From: Maribacter luteus | GTDB lineage: Bacteria; Bacteroidota; Bacteroidia; Flavobacteriales; Flavobacteriaceae | Direction: 5' to 3' | Assembly: GCF_009674825.1 (NCBI RefSeq) | Contig: NZ_WKJH01000024.1 | Span: forward strand, 359,285-423,284 | Length of the DNA: 64,000 nucleotides | Part shown: piece by piece, positions 1-9,374 of the stretch | Layout of the letters: each line of letters starts with the position of its first letter | How positions within the stretch are numbered: position 1 is the stretch's first letter | Notes under the pieces: generated by a model | The model's input: the letters and a program-made list of their open reading frames with translations, nothing else | Told to the model about the DNA's origin: nothing | Database searches by the model: none | Translations under genes and position numbers: made by a program

Positions 1-142
1 TGATACGATTATATCCAAAACCAAGATCATTAAAAAAGGCCAACAGATCATAAATGCGGAATGTGAAGTTTGGAATGCAGATAAAACCAGAATGATCGCT
101 AAGGGTCATTCAAACCTGATAAAAACCAAAATAGAGATATAA
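1..142 (+). CDS. PaaI-like hotdog thioesterase, C-terminal fragment (partial)
   Basis: An open frame enters from the left edge (first full codon at base 2) and ends with TAA at 140-142, giving about 46 residues that finish in AKGHSNLI followed by KTKIEI. The pattern of a hydrophobic strand with alternating Lys/Val, then a strand carrying 'W-N-A-D' and 'A-K-G-H', resembles the last two beta-strands of PaaI/YbgC-type hotdog acyl-CoA thioesterases. The start and catalytic region lie outside the window, so the family call is tentative. The frame is on the same strand as the GAF kinase that follows after 284 bases without a gene. Confidence 0.55.
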   Translation, partial: DTIISKTKIIKKGQQIINAECEVWNADKTRMIAKGHSNLIKTKIEI

Positions 143-426
143 ATATACCGTACCTAACATTGACATGACCCGTTTCTAACTCCTTCCCTCATTTATAGCT
201 TTTCATAAAGCCGAAAAAACACCCATTATTTAATAAATTTCAAACAAAAGACACCTTTTCCTATCGTTCGCCTAGCAAAAAAGTCCTGTTTGTGATTTTT
301 TTGTAATTTTAAGTGCTATTATTTAAGTATTTACAAATACTATATAGCGAAAAAGAACGTTTATCCCAGAAGTAAGCTTATTCTTACGTTGAAAAGTATA
401 CATCATAATAACATACCGATCCCCCA
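143..426. other. intergenic region without a recognisable gene
   Basis: AT-rich spacer between the thioesterase tail and the GAF kinase. I see no convincing gene, RNA or hairpin. It should hold the promoter of the kinase, but no clear match to the Bacteroidota TTTG / TAnnTTTG promoter pattern with proper spacing was found. Confidence 0.5.
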
Positions 427-1662
427 ATGATACAACCAGAAGACCATTCCAAAGAAAAAGAACGATTGGCCTCCCTAGAATCTTATTCCATTTTGGATAC
501 CTTACCTGAAGAGGATTATGATAACTTAACGGCAATTGCCGCAGAAATTTGTGGCACTCCCATTAGTTTGGTTAGTTTATTGGACAACAAAAGGCAATGG
601 TTTAAATCGCATCATGGTATTGATGCATCTGAGACCCCAAAAGAATATGCTTTCTGCGCACATGCCATAAATTCGGAAGAAGATATTCTCATAGTCCAAG
701 ATTCAAGAACCGATGAGCGTTTTCATGACAATCCTTTGGTTACCGGAGATCCTAGGGTGATTTTTTATGCAGGCATACCCCTTTCTACCGAAAATGGACT
801 TCCTTTGGGAACCCTCTGTGTTATAGATCACAAACCAAAATTACTGAGTCAAAGTCAAATCACCTCGCTCAAAGCACTTGCAAAACAAGTGATGAACCTC
901 CTTAAATTAAGGAAAAGTAAAATACAATTGAACAAGACCATTGCCTCGCTCGAAGAAAAGAATATCGAATTGGAACGTTTTGCCTATATCGCGGCCCATG
1001 ATTTAAAATCCCCATTAAATGCCATAAACTCCACCGCTGAAATCTTCTCGGAATACTACCATTCGAGTTTTGATGAAGATGGCAAAAAAATGTTGGGATT
1101 CATTAAATCGTCAACAAAAAAACTGAAAGGTCTTATAGATGGACTATTGGATTACAGTAAAAGTGATTCGGTCCTCAAAGAAGAACAGACAACTTTTGAA
1201 ATCGAGGCACTACAGGAAGATATCAGCGGACTTTTTTCTTTTGACAATTCGCTAAAATTAAAAATAGAAACCCCTCTAGAACGTATTAATACCAATAGAA
1301 CAGCTTTGAACCAGATTCTGATAAATCTTGTTTCCAATGCCATCAAATACAATGATAAAAACGAGGTAGAAATCAATATTAAAATTGATAAGAATCAAGA
1401 TTTTTATGAATTTTCAGTAAAGGACAATGGCCCAGGAATTCCAATAAAAAACCAAGAGAAGGTATTTGAAATATATAAAATATTGACCCCAACAGATAAA
1501 TTCGGTGAAAAGGGAAATGGCATAGGACTGGCAACCGTGAAAAAAATCGTTGAGAAAATGGGCGGATCCATATATCTTGAATCGGACCCGGGAACAGGTG
1601 CAACCTTTCATTTTAAACTTAAAAGTGTGGAAAACGAAGCAGGGAAATTAAAAATGGCCTAG
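427..1662 (+). CDS. GAF domain sensor histidine kinase
   Basis: A 411-residue cytoplasmic sensor kinase. Residues about 20-160 form a GAF domain of the type containing 'FCAHAI'. Next come a short coiled linker (about 165-185) and a HisKA dimerisation domain with the phospho-acceptor His191 in AAHDLKSPLNAI. The C-terminal HATPase_c domain shows the N box (NQILINLVSNAIKYN), the G1 box (DNGPGIP) and the G2 box (GNGIGLATVKKI). No signal peptide, transmembrane segment or receiver domain is present, so it must pass phosphate to a separate regulator that is not next to it. The stimulus is unknown. The ATG at 427 places the conserved GAF N-terminus correctly. A strong terminator follows at 1691-1716. 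Confidence 0.9.
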   Translation: MIQPEDHSKEKERLASLESYSILDTLPEEDYDNLTAIAAEICGTPISLVSLLDNKRQWFKSHHGIDASETPKEYAFCAHAINSEEDILIVQDSRTDERFHDNPLVTGDPRVIFYAGIPLSTENGLPLGTLCVIDHKPKLLSQSQITSLKALAKQVMNLLKLRKSKIQLNKTIASLEEKNIELERFAYIAAHDLKSPLNAINSTAEIFSEYYHSSFDEDGKKMLGFIKSSTKKLKGLIDGLLDYSKSDSVLKEEQTTFEIEALQEDISGLFSFDNSLKLKIETPLERINTNRTALNQILINLVSNAIKYNDKNEVEINIKIDKNQDFYEFSVKDNGPGIPIKNQEKVFEIYKILTPTDKFGEKGNGIGLATVKKIVEKMGGSIYLESDPGTGATFHFKLKSVENEAGKLKMA

Positions 1663-1690
1663 TTTACAAAAACCTAAAAATCAATAAAAA

Positions 1691-1716
1691 CCATAACGAA
1701 ACCGTTATGGTTTTTT
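1691..1716 (+). terminator. rho-independent terminator after the GAF kinase
   Basis: A perfect 8-bp stem (CCATAACG at 1691-1698, CGTTATGG at 1703-1710) with the 4-base loop AAAC is followed directly by six T residues. It lies 28 bases after the kinase stop codon. Confidence 0.85.
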
Positions 1717-1834
1717 GTTTCCAAAATTGCTTTATTCTCTTTTTTCCCCAGTGACTCCCTCTTTTACTATTTACGTAAAAGAATTGAAAAAGATAGAAAT
1801 TAGTGGTATCTTCAAAGTACTTAATGCCATAACC

Positions 1835-2050
1835 ATGAAAACAAATTATAAAAAAATTTACACCGGGGAATCCTTTGTTGCACAGCAAATTGTAAGTCAA
1901 TTACACGGTATGGGAATAGAGGCCATCTTAAAAGACGAAGCTGAATCTGCAAGGTTGGCCGGTTTTGCATCCTCTATGTTGGGGCAAGTGGATGTCTATG
2001 TGCATAAGGAGGAAGTTGAAAAAGCAAATGCAGTTGTTCAAACAACATAA
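1835..2050 (+). CDS. small DUF2007-like putative signal-transducing protein
   Basis: A 71-residue protein beginning MKTNYKKIYTG. The frame is open further upstream to 1715, but that part overlaps the preceding terminator and gives an unlikely N-terminus, so the ATG at 1835 is preferred. The sequence fits the DUF2007 family: an N-terminal strand, 'GESFVAQQIVSQL' helix, 'GIEAILKDE' strand, a 'GQVDVYV' strand and a final helix with K-E-E-V-E-K-A. This is a ferredoxin-like fold often found alone or fused to Zn ribbons; its biochemical role is unknown. It has no signal peptide or membrane segment and seems to be transcribed alone. Confidence 0.75.
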   Translation: MKTNYKKIYTGESFVAQQIVSQLHGMGIEAILKDEAESARLAGFASSMLGQVDVYVHKEEVEKANAVVQTT

Positions 2051-2523
2051 TATAACTACCAAAACATTATTTAAATAGAATTGCTCTTTTAAATCATAAT
2101 CGTATTGAATGTTAAAGGGGATAGAAATATTATTGTTTCATATTCTATTCATTTAAACATTAAATAACATCTATTTATAAGAGAACTGTACCACTCTTGC
2201 TTTCTCTATTATTCCTATAAAGTACATAAAAACCTAGAATAATTGATACGTATCAATATTTAGGTAGTTCCGATTCTTCAATTCTATAAATCATCATGAA
2301 TTATTTCAATGAAATTGAATAAATGGCAAGAAAAGAGAGAACTAATTTCTTTATTTGCCACTTACCATTCACACAGAAAATATTACGATTCAAATTAGGT
2401 TTAATCCAAACTACACATATTAACAGTCATCAAAAAACCAGAGTGTTAAATTAGTCTCTATGCTAATTATTTCCGCAATCCCGTGCTTTCACGACTTATT
2501 CGAATCCAATCACCAACTTATAA
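2051..2523. other. long intergenic region upstream of the hybrid sensor
   Basis: 473 AT-rich bases with no supported gene. The one clear structure is the 16-bp perfect palindrome at 2242-2257, listed separately. The remainder probably holds the promoter of the hybrid two-component gene, but I could not assign one. Confidence 0.5.
2242..2257. promoter_or_regulatory. 16-bp perfect palindrome, possible operator
   Basis: ATTGATACGTATCAAT reads the same on both strands, with no spacer, 267 bases upstream of the hybrid regulator. There is no T run, so it is not a terminator. It is a plausible dimer-binding operator, but the binding protein is not known. Confidence 0.4.
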
Positions 2524-5500
2524 ATGGAGAAAAGTAAAAATTCAAGAGTGTTTTACTTCAAAAGTCAAGTTGGACAATTGTTACTTCTACTCCTTTTTAC
2601 GATTAGTAGTATTACGGATGTAATATCACAGGATAAACAAATCTCCAAATCAAAATTCACACCAAATCAAATCTGGGAGGAGGGCCTACCATATATAAAA
2701 AACTATACCTCAGATGACTACAAAAGCAGTCCCCAAAATTGGGGTTTTACAGAAGGTAGCAACGGTTTCATTTATGCGGGAAACACATCAGGCATACTCC
2801 AGTTTGATGGGAGCACTTGGGATAGCTATAAGTTGAAAAACGGAAGTCTTGTAAGGTCGCTGGCACAAGGAGAAAAAGAAAAGATATATTATGGTGGGGT
2901 TCATGAACTTGGTTATTTACAACCCAATGACATTGGAGAAATGCAAGTACATTCACTCGTGGAAAACATCCCCCAAGAATATCAAAACTTTGAGGATGTT
3001 TGGACCACCTTGGTGTTTAACGGTAATACATATTTCACAAGCGATAAGTATCTTTTCAGATGGAATGGTGAAAAGTTTAAAATTTGGGAATCTAAAGAAA
3101 AATTCGGGTTTGCCTTTAATATTAACAACACATTATATATAGAAAGTAAAGGAGTTGGAATTCATAAGATTAATGGGGAATCACTGGAATTGATTTCAAA
3201 CGGGGATATCCTTAAAAATAATACATCCAAAATTGATGTAATGCTACCAAATGACGCTAACAATATTCTTTTTGCTACCGCTAGTGATGGTCTTCTTTTA
3301 TTTAATGGGAATAATTTAATTCCATTTAACAAAGAAAGCAATGAAGTCTTTTCTAAACATAGAATTTATAAGGCGTTTACCTTATCTAACGGAGATTACG
3401 CCTTTGCTACCACAACTTCGGGACTGTATATAGTTGATAAAAACGATGGAGTAATCAAGAAAAGATTAGGAAAAAAAGAAGGATTAATCAGTGATGTTTT
3501 ATTCTCGGTATTTCAAGATAGTTCTGGAGCTATTTGGGTTGGAAGTGACAACGGGTTATCTAGAATTGATTGGTCTTCTCCTTTTCGAAGTTTCAACTCA
3601 TTTAACGGATTGAATGAAAGAGTTAGATCGGTAAGCTACCATAACAACAAGTTTTTAGTCGATAGTAAGGGGCTCCATCAATTGGTGCTGACTGGAAATA
3701 ACAATGAACCTCATTTTAAAAAAATCGATGGGTTTAAGAGGAGCATTAAGTATATCGTTCCCTATAATAATGAATTACTGGCTTTTGATTCAGAACATAT
3801 ATATACCATAGACGGTAAAGGTAAGGCGCATCTCTTAAAATTGCAGGACTGGGCCCTAACCTCATTAGTTCTTTCCCAGGTTGACCCAACAAAGATGTAT
3901 GCAGGTACGCTTCAAGGTAAACTATTTGAATGTTCTTTTTTGAATAAGAAATGGTCAGTAAAACCAATTCTTGAAATTGACGGCGGAATAGAAGGAATTG
4001 TTGAAGAAAAAAATGGCAACCTTTGGCTACAAACCTATTTTAAAGGCCTTTATCATGCAAAGTTAAAGCACGAAGATAGTGTTACGGAATTCTATTTAAA
4101 AAAATATGATACCCTCTCCGGTCTTCCAACTTTGACCTATAACTTTCCATATCAATTCAATGATAAAACTTTTGTTACAACACAGGAGGGAATGTATTTT
4201 TTCAATAAAGAAAATCAATCTTTTGAAATGGATTCTTTGCTAACCAAACAATATCATAGTAGTGTTGATGCCTTTGGTTTTATGGGGTTAGACAAAAGAG
4301 GTGCTATTTGGCAGACCGTTAGGGCCGGATTTGAAAATAAAATATATAAACTTTCTGAAAACCAGTTAACAGAATTAAATGAGTACAAAATATTCAAGGA
4401 CTTTTCAACTTACAGTATGGAGTTTTTGGAAGATATTGTGCTTTTTACGGGGCCAAAAGGAGTTCTGCTCTATAACCAAAATAAAGAAAGAACATACAAA
4501 AAAAACCTAAGTACCAAATTGCGAAAGATATGGATAAACAACGATTCTTTGATTTACGCCGGTACAAACCTCAATAAAAACAAAGAAATTGAAATTCCTT
4601 TTAAAACCAACAACCTTAAGTTTGAATACGCCCTTCCTTTCTTTGTTAAATCTGAAACCAATTCCTATCAAACAATTCTTGAAGGTTTCGATAATGAGTG
4701 GTCAGCTTGGACCTCACAAACCAAAAAAGATTACACCAATTTACCTGAAGGAAACTTCACCTTTAGAGTAAGGTCAAAAAACATATTTGATAAAATAGGT
4801 AATGAAGACACCTATTCATTTACCGTTTTACCTCCTTGGCACCGAAGCTGGTGGGCTTATTTAATCTATGGTCTTGGGGCAATTGCATTGGTATCGTTGC
4901 TTATAAATTGGCGATCTAAGGAATTGCAGCGGCAAAATGAAAATCTGGAAAATTTGGTCGCAGCACGTACTACCGAGATACGACATAAAAATGAGCTTTT
5001 AAATCAACAAACAGAACAATTAGTTGAACTTAATGAATCAAAAACCAAGTTATATTCTAATATCACGCATGAATTCCGAACACCTTTAACCGTAATTCTT
5101 GGAATGGCCGAAACCCTCAAAACCAATGTACAGCACAAGAGTTTTGATGGTGCGGACACCGCCTTGGAAATGATCCGTCGCAATGGTAAGAACTTGCTAC
5201 AGTTAGTGAATGAACTATTGGATTTGGCCAAGGTAGAGAGTGGTTCTATGGAATTAAAATTGGTACAGACCGATGTTGTTCCTTTTGTAAAATATTTAAG
5301 TGAAAGTTTCCATTCCTTAGCTGAATCAAAGAAAATAAACTTGACCGTTTATTCCGAAATCGAAACTCTGGAGATGGATATTGATGTGAACAAAGTCGCT
5401 TCCATTATTGCCAATTTACTTTCCAATGCTATAAAATTCACCTCTACCAACGGTAAAATAATAGTTCATTTAAATAGAGTTACCGAGGCAGATAAAATCC

Positions 5501-6585
5501 TATTCTCAATAAAAGTACAGGACAATGGTCTAGGTCTTGCGAAAGAGGATATTGCACATCTTTTTGATCGTTTTTATCAAGTTGACAATGAGTCGTCTAC
5601 AAAACAACCAGGCACAGGGATAGGTCTTTCACTGGCAAAGGAATTTGTTGAATTGATGAATGGTACCATAGCAGTTGAGAGTACCTTGGGAAAAGGAAGC
5701 ACCTTTATAGTGCAATTGCCCGTTACCAATAAAGCAGTGAAAACTGCTGACTCCAAAGTTACGGTTGAACCGCCGACCAAAGCCGTTACCCCAATCTTGA
5801 AAAAAGAACAAATACCACTTCAGAAAGAAGCGACCAACTTACCATTGGTTTTGATTATTGAGGACAATGTGGATGTGGCCCATTATTTGGAAACCTGTCT
5901 CAAGGAAAAGTACCAAACCAAACACGCTTTAAATGGTGAAGAGGGTATAAAGATGGCCTTTGAGCATATGCCAGATATTATAATTTCCGATGTAATGATG
6001 CCGGGTAAAGACGGGCTAGAAGTCTGTGCAACATTGAAATCCGATGAACGTACAGACCATATCCCCATCATACTGCTTACCGCTAAGGTCACCACAAAAG
6101 ATAGACTTACGGGCCTTACCCATGGAGCAGATGCATATTTGGCAAAACCCTTTATTAAAGAGGAGTTATTCACTCGCTTGGATCAATTGATTCTGGTACG
6201 TAAAAAATTGATCGGCAAACTGGAGAAAAATGGATTGGCTTCTTTGTTAAAAGAAAAAGTTGAAAACCCACAGACCAAATTTTTAAAGGAGGCCATCAAA
6301 GTAATTCACAATAATTTGGACGATGGCCAATTTGGCCCAACACAATTGGCCAAAGAACTGCATTTTAGTGAATCTCAAATCTACAGGAAACTAAAATCGA
6401 TTACGGATAAATCCACCGCGATATTCATTCGTTCTGTTCGTCTACAGAAAGCGAAAGAGCTCATCCAAACTACACAAAAAACAATCTCTGAAATTGCTTA
6501 TGAAGTAGGTTTTAACGATCCTTCCTGGTTTAGCAGGGCTTTTAAGGAAGAATTTGGCTCCTCTCCTAGCGACATACATAAATAA
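2524..6585 (+). CDS. hybrid two-component system sensor/regulator (HTCS)
   Basis: A 1353-residue one-protein signalling system. In order: a signal/anchor segment (about 14-36, with LLLLLLF), a periplasmic beta-propeller sensor of repeated Reg_prop-type units (for example 'GAIWVGSDNGLSRID'), a Y_Y_Y domain (about 700-765), a transmembrane helix (about 778-798), a coiled linker, HisKA with His849 in NITHEFRTPLTVI, HATPase_c (GIGLSLAKEFVELMNG), a receiver domain (about 1107-1225) with phospho-acceptor Asp1156 in IISDVMMPGKDG, and a C-terminal AraC HTH (about 1265-1353, ending in 'DPSWFSRAFKEEFGSSPS'). In the family, the propeller binds an oligosaccharide or similar ligand and the AraC domain activates nearby genes. 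No SusC/SusD or glycoside hydrolase gene is near; the likely target is the exported-protein cassette that starts 158 bases downstream. Confidence 0.95.
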   Translation: MEKSKNSRVFYFKSQVGQLLLLLLFTISSITDVISQDKQISKSKFTPNQIWEEGLPYIKNYTSDDYKSSPQNWGFTEGSNGFIYAGNTSGILQFDGSTWDSYKLKNGSLVRSLAQGEKEKIYYGGVHELGYLQPNDIGEMQVHSLVENIPQEYQNFEDVWTTLVFNGNTYFTSDKYLFRWNGEKFKIWESKEKFGFAFNINNTLYIESKGVGIHKINGESLELISNGDILKNNTSKIDVMLPNDANNILFATASDGLLLFNGNNLIPFNKESNEVFSKHRIYKAFTLSNGDYAFATTTSGLYIVDKNDGVIKKRLGKKEGLISDVLFSVFQDSSGAIWVGSDNGLSRIDWSSPFRSFNSFNGLNERVRSVSYHNNKFLVDSKGLHQLVLTGNNNEPHFKKIDGFKRSIKYIVPYNNELLAFDSEHIYTIDGKGKAHLLKLQDWALTSLVLSQVDPTKMYAGTLQGKLFECSFLNKKWSVKPILEIDGGIEGIVEEKNGNLWLQTYFKGLYHAKLKHEDSVTEFYLKKYDTLSGLPTLTYNFPYQFNDKTFVTTQEGMYFFNKENQSFEMDSLLTKQYHSSVDAFGFMGLDKRGAIWQTVRAGFENKIYKLSENQLTELNEYKIFKDFSTYSMEFLEDIVLFTGPKGVLLYNQNKERTYKKNLSTKLRKIWINNDSLIYAGTNLNKNKEIEIPFKTNNLKFEYALPFFVKSETNSYQTILEGFDNEWSAWTSQTKKDYTNLPEGNFTFRVRSKNIFDKIGNEDTYSFTVLPPWHRSWWAYLIYGLGAIALVSLLINWRSKELQRQNENLENLVAARTTEIRHKNELLNQQTEQLVELNESKTKLYSNITHEFRTPLTVILGMAETLKTNVQHKSFDGADTALEMIRRNGKNLLQLVNELLDLAKVESGSMELKLVQTDVVPFVKYLSESFHSLAESKKINLTVYSEIETLEMDIDVNKVASIIANLLSNAIKFTSTNGKIIVHLNRVTEADKILFSIKVQDNGLGLAKEDIAHLFDRFYQVDNESSTKQPGTGIGLSLAKEFVELMNGTIAVESTLGKGSTFIVQLPVTNKAVKTADSKVTVEPPTKAVTPILKKEQIPLQKEATNLPLVLIIEDNVDVAHYLETCLKEKYQTKHALNGEEGIKMAFEHMPDIIISDVMMPGKDGLEVCATLKSDERTDHIPIILLTAKVTTKDRLTGLTHGADAYLAKPFIKEELFTRLDQLILVRKKLIGKLEKNGLASLLKEKVENPQTKFLKEAIKVIHNNLDDGQFGPTQLAKELHFSESQIYRKLKSITDKSTAIFIRSVRLQKAKELIQTTQKTISEIAYEVGFNDPSWFSRAFKEEFGSSPSDIHK

Positions 6586-6743
6586 CTGATTATAAGCTTA
6601 TTATAATCCAACAATGTATTGTTATGCAATAATGGTACAAGGTTATTCTTCCCGATTCATAATTACTACATGTGATTGAAAAAATGGTTCAAGCCTTATA
6701 AACCATACCACAATACATTAGCCCTAACATTAAAACTGGGGTT

Positions 6744-8582
6744 ATGAAAACAATCATTTTATTTTGGAAACGTACGTACAAAACCAACGTATTCATTTAT
6801 TGTTTATTGGTACTTTTAATGGCTGGCTGCAGTAAAGATGATGCGCCTGCAACTCAAGAAATTATAAAAAGTGCAGAGAATGAACTCATAAGCTTTACAT
6901 TTTTAGCCAGTCAAAATACCGATATAGAAACCGATGTTAGTGCCAACATCAATATAACATCTAACACCATTACGGTTAACTTACCTAGTGATACTCCGGT
7001 AACCGCTTTGACACCGTCTATTATAGTTTCTCCAAAAGCAACTATCAATCCAAAAGGAATACAGGATTTTACAGATGCCGTTACTTATACGGTTACGGCT
7101 GAAGACGGTACAACAAGAAGTTATTCCATCAGCACTAGCAGTAAGAGTAGTGCGAAACAGATAACCAGCTTTGTATTTCTCTTGACCAATAACCCAATTG
7201 ACGTGAATGTAGTGGCCACCATAGATGAAGAAAACAAGACCATCACCGCAGCAATGCCACCGAGCACCGACCTCTCTGGCCTCTTACCCGAAGTGCAACT
7301 ATCAGAGCTGGCAACCATAGACCTTACCGCTGCACAAAATTTCACTGGGCCTCTTGAATACACAGTAACTGCTGAAGATGGTAGTACCACGGTATACAAT
7401 GTAACCATAACCGCACTTTTAACCCAACGACAAATATTACAGGCCATTTTAGATACCAACCCTGGCAATACATTGTCCTGGAATCTACAAAACACGGCAG
7501 ATTTAGATGCTTTGAATGGTGTTACCACAAATACGGAAGGGAAAATTATAAAACTCAGATTGGACGCTAACCTAATTTCAATACCCCCAGAAATAGGGCA
7601 ATTGATAGATTTAGAAGATTTGAATATAGCAGAAAACCAACTTACTTCAATTCCAAAAGAAATAGGACAATTGACCAATTTAACACGCCTTCATTTAGGT
7701 GATAATCTACTTACGGCAATACCTGCAGAAATCGGGCAATTGATAGATTTATCATCTTTGGTTTTAAATCAAAACGAACTTACTGAACTGCCTCCTGAAC
7801 TGGCACAATTGACCAACTTAAAAGACCTGGGATTAGGTGATAACCAATTTACTTCGGTACCTCCAGAAATATGGAAATTAATAGGATTAGTAAGTTTAGA
7901 TTTATCGAAAAATCAACTTACTTCTCTGCCTAAGGAGATTGGGCTACTGACCAATTTAGCATGGTTAACTTTAAGAGATAACCAGCTTTCAGAACTGCCA
8001 CCTGAGATCGGCTTTCTTATTAATTTGGAAATTTTAAATATTGTAAGAAACAACTTAAGGACAATTCCAATTGCAATACTCAATTTATTGACCTGGAACA
8101 ATACCAGTATGGAGCTTTCACTTGATGCCGGTATTGAACTGGGAAATTCCCAAAAAGACGCCCTTATCAGTATATATAGCGCTAACCCTGGTAATACTTT
8201 AGGTTGGGGGGTAGATAATTTTCCTGAAGTCTCGTTCCATTCTAATGGCGATATAAAGGGTATTACCATGAATAATAAAAAACTTACTAGAATACCAGAA
8301 AATATTTCGGCTTTATCAAGATTAGAAAACTTTAATGTAAATAGTAACAATTTAGACAATCTACCTGCTGAACTAGGCGCTATAAGTTCCTTAGTAGTTA
8401 TAACTGCTGCCAGTAACCAACTTAATACAGTTGCGCCAGAGTTAGGACAGCTAAACAATTTAGCCTTACTAAGTATAACCAACAACCCCATGACAAGTAT
8501 ACCACAAGAGGTTTGTGATCTGCAAATATCTAATGGTGGTATACTAACCATTTTAACAGATACAGGAGAGGGTTGTAACTAA
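6744..8582 (+). CDS. leucine-rich-repeat lipoprotein with two DUF5018-like domains
   Basis: A 612-residue exported lipoprotein. The signal peptide ends in the lipobox LLMAGC. Two related beta-sandwich domains (about 46-130 and 135-222) each end in 'YTVTAEDG' and resemble DUF5018. Two LRR blocks follow: eight 23-residue repeats (about 267-450, consensus L..L.L..N.LT.IP.EIG.L.N) and four more (about 502-594). Each block is preceded by the same helix-cap motif, NPGNTL followed two residues later by W or GW. The protein ends in a Cys-pair cap, EVCDLQ ... GEGC, usual in bacterial extracellular LRR proteins. No type IX sorting domain is visible. LRRs suggest protein or glycan binding at the cell surface; the ligand is unknown. 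It is the first gene after the HTCS and probably part of its regulon. Confidence 0.85.
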   Translation: MKTIILFWKRTYKTNVFIYCLLVLLMAGCSKDDAPATQEIIKSAENELISFTFLASQNTDIETDVSANINITSNTITVNLPSDTPVTALTPSIIVSPKATINPKGIQDFTDAVTYTVTAEDGTTRSYSISTSSKSSAKQITSFVFLLTNNPIDVNVVATIDEENKTITAAMPPSTDLSGLLPEVQLSELATIDLTAAQNFTGPLEYTVTAEDGSTTVYNVTITALLTQRQILQAILDTNPGNTLSWNLQNTADLDALNGVTTNTEGKIIKLRLDANLISIPPEIGQLIDLEDLNIAENQLTSIPKEIGQLTNLTRLHLGDNLLTAIPAEIGQLIDLSSLVLNQNELTELPPELAQLTNLKDLGLGDNQFTSVPPEIWKLIGLVSLDLSKNQLTSLPKEIGLLTNLAWLTLRDNQLSELPPEIGFLINLEILNIVRNNLRTIPIAILNLLTWNNTSMELSLDAGIELGNSQKDALISIYSANPGNTLGWGVDNFPEVSFHSNGDIKGITMNNKKLTRIPENISALSRLENFNVNSNNLDNLPAELGAISSLVVITAASNQLNTVAPELGQLNNLALLSITNNPMTSIPQEVCDLQISNGGILTILTDTGEGCN

Positions 8583-8682
8583 AATAGTCTATTCAATAAT
8601 ACTCCTAGGTTTTGCAAGAATAGTTCAAGAGATACACGGAGTATGTTCTTATAATTGTTTCACAACTTAAACGGCAACAATA

Positions 8683-9285
8683 ATGAAACCAAGAAACACC
8701 ATTAAATACGCTTTGACCACCCTTATGATAATTGTTCAAACCTTCCTAATACAGGCCCAAGCAAAACGTGATAAAAAGTTGATTCATAAGGCGGTGGATA
8801 AAACTCAAACCTTATTTTTTGATGAAGCAGATGCCATCTTCGGAAAAAGAACTGAGGTTGAAAAGGCATACCCCAAATTCAAGATTACAGGTAAGTTAAA
8901 AACAATTAACATATCTAAAAAGTTGAATGAAGGTGATAATTTAATTTATAAATTAAAATCTGGGCATACCTTAAATGCAACTGTAAAAAAAGGAAGGATA
9001 ATTAAATTTAGTAAGGTTGTTGACGGAACATCAACAACCCTATTTTCTACCAGAAAAAACAATACACAGACTTGTTTTAATTGTACAGAACTTTGTCTTA
9101 ATCCTGTAGATAGTGATTCACAGGATTGTTGGACTATTTGCGAAATGGTTGATTGTTCAAAAGACTTCAATGCTCAAATTAAAGGTAAGCTTGCCCCAAC
9201 ATTAAAATCAGCCCCATCACCTGCAGGGCCAATTCCCATACCCTATCCAAATAGCTCAAAGTTGGATCGTTCGAACCCGTTTTAA
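8683..9285 (+). CDS. exported cysteine-rich protein of unknown function
   Basis: A 200-residue protein I do not recognise. The N-terminus (about 1-27, MIIVQTFLIQAQA) is a type I signal peptide. The middle part has a lysine-rich strand pattern (KITGKLKTINIS). At about residues 127-155 six cysteines fall within about 30 residues, with spacing C-x2-C-x3-C-x8-C-x3-C-x4-C, which suggests disulfides or a bound metal. The tail is rich in Pro and Ser (PAGPIPIPYP), which looks unstructured. It lies 100 bases after the LRR lipoprotein and 89 bases before the beta-rich protein on the same strand, so it is probably co-expressed with them. Confidence 0.7.
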   Translation: MKPRNTIKYALTTLMIIVQTFLIQAQAKRDKKLIHKAVDKTQTLFFDEADAIFGKRTEVEKAYPKFKITGKLKTINISKKLNEGDNLIYKLKSGHTLNATVKKGRIIKFSKVVDGTSTTLFSTRKNNTQTCFNCTELCLNPVDSDSQDCWTICEMVDCSKDFNAQIKGKLAPTLKSAPSPAGPIPIPYPNSSKLDRSNPF

Positions 9286-9374
9286 CCCCAAATAAATGCT
9301 TGCACACCAACAATCAACATCTATACGAGGGTAGTCATAATTCATATAATTCTTGAACAAATACATCTAAAACC

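Noticed and set aside
2524..6585. HTCS as evidence for a polysaccharide utilisation locus
   Set aside because: No SusC/SusD pair, glycoside hydrolase, polysaccharide lyase or sulfatase is present on either side in the window.
7540..8530. CRISPR or DNA tandem repeat at the LRR region
   Set aside because: The periodicity (about 69 bases) is that of 23-residue protein repeats; the DNA units are diverged and coding, with no spacer structure.
7121..8551. Long open frames on the minus strand inside the LRR gene
   Set aside because: They are shadows of the repetitive LRR coding sequence: no homology, no proper start context, and the plus frame has clear signal peptide and repeats.
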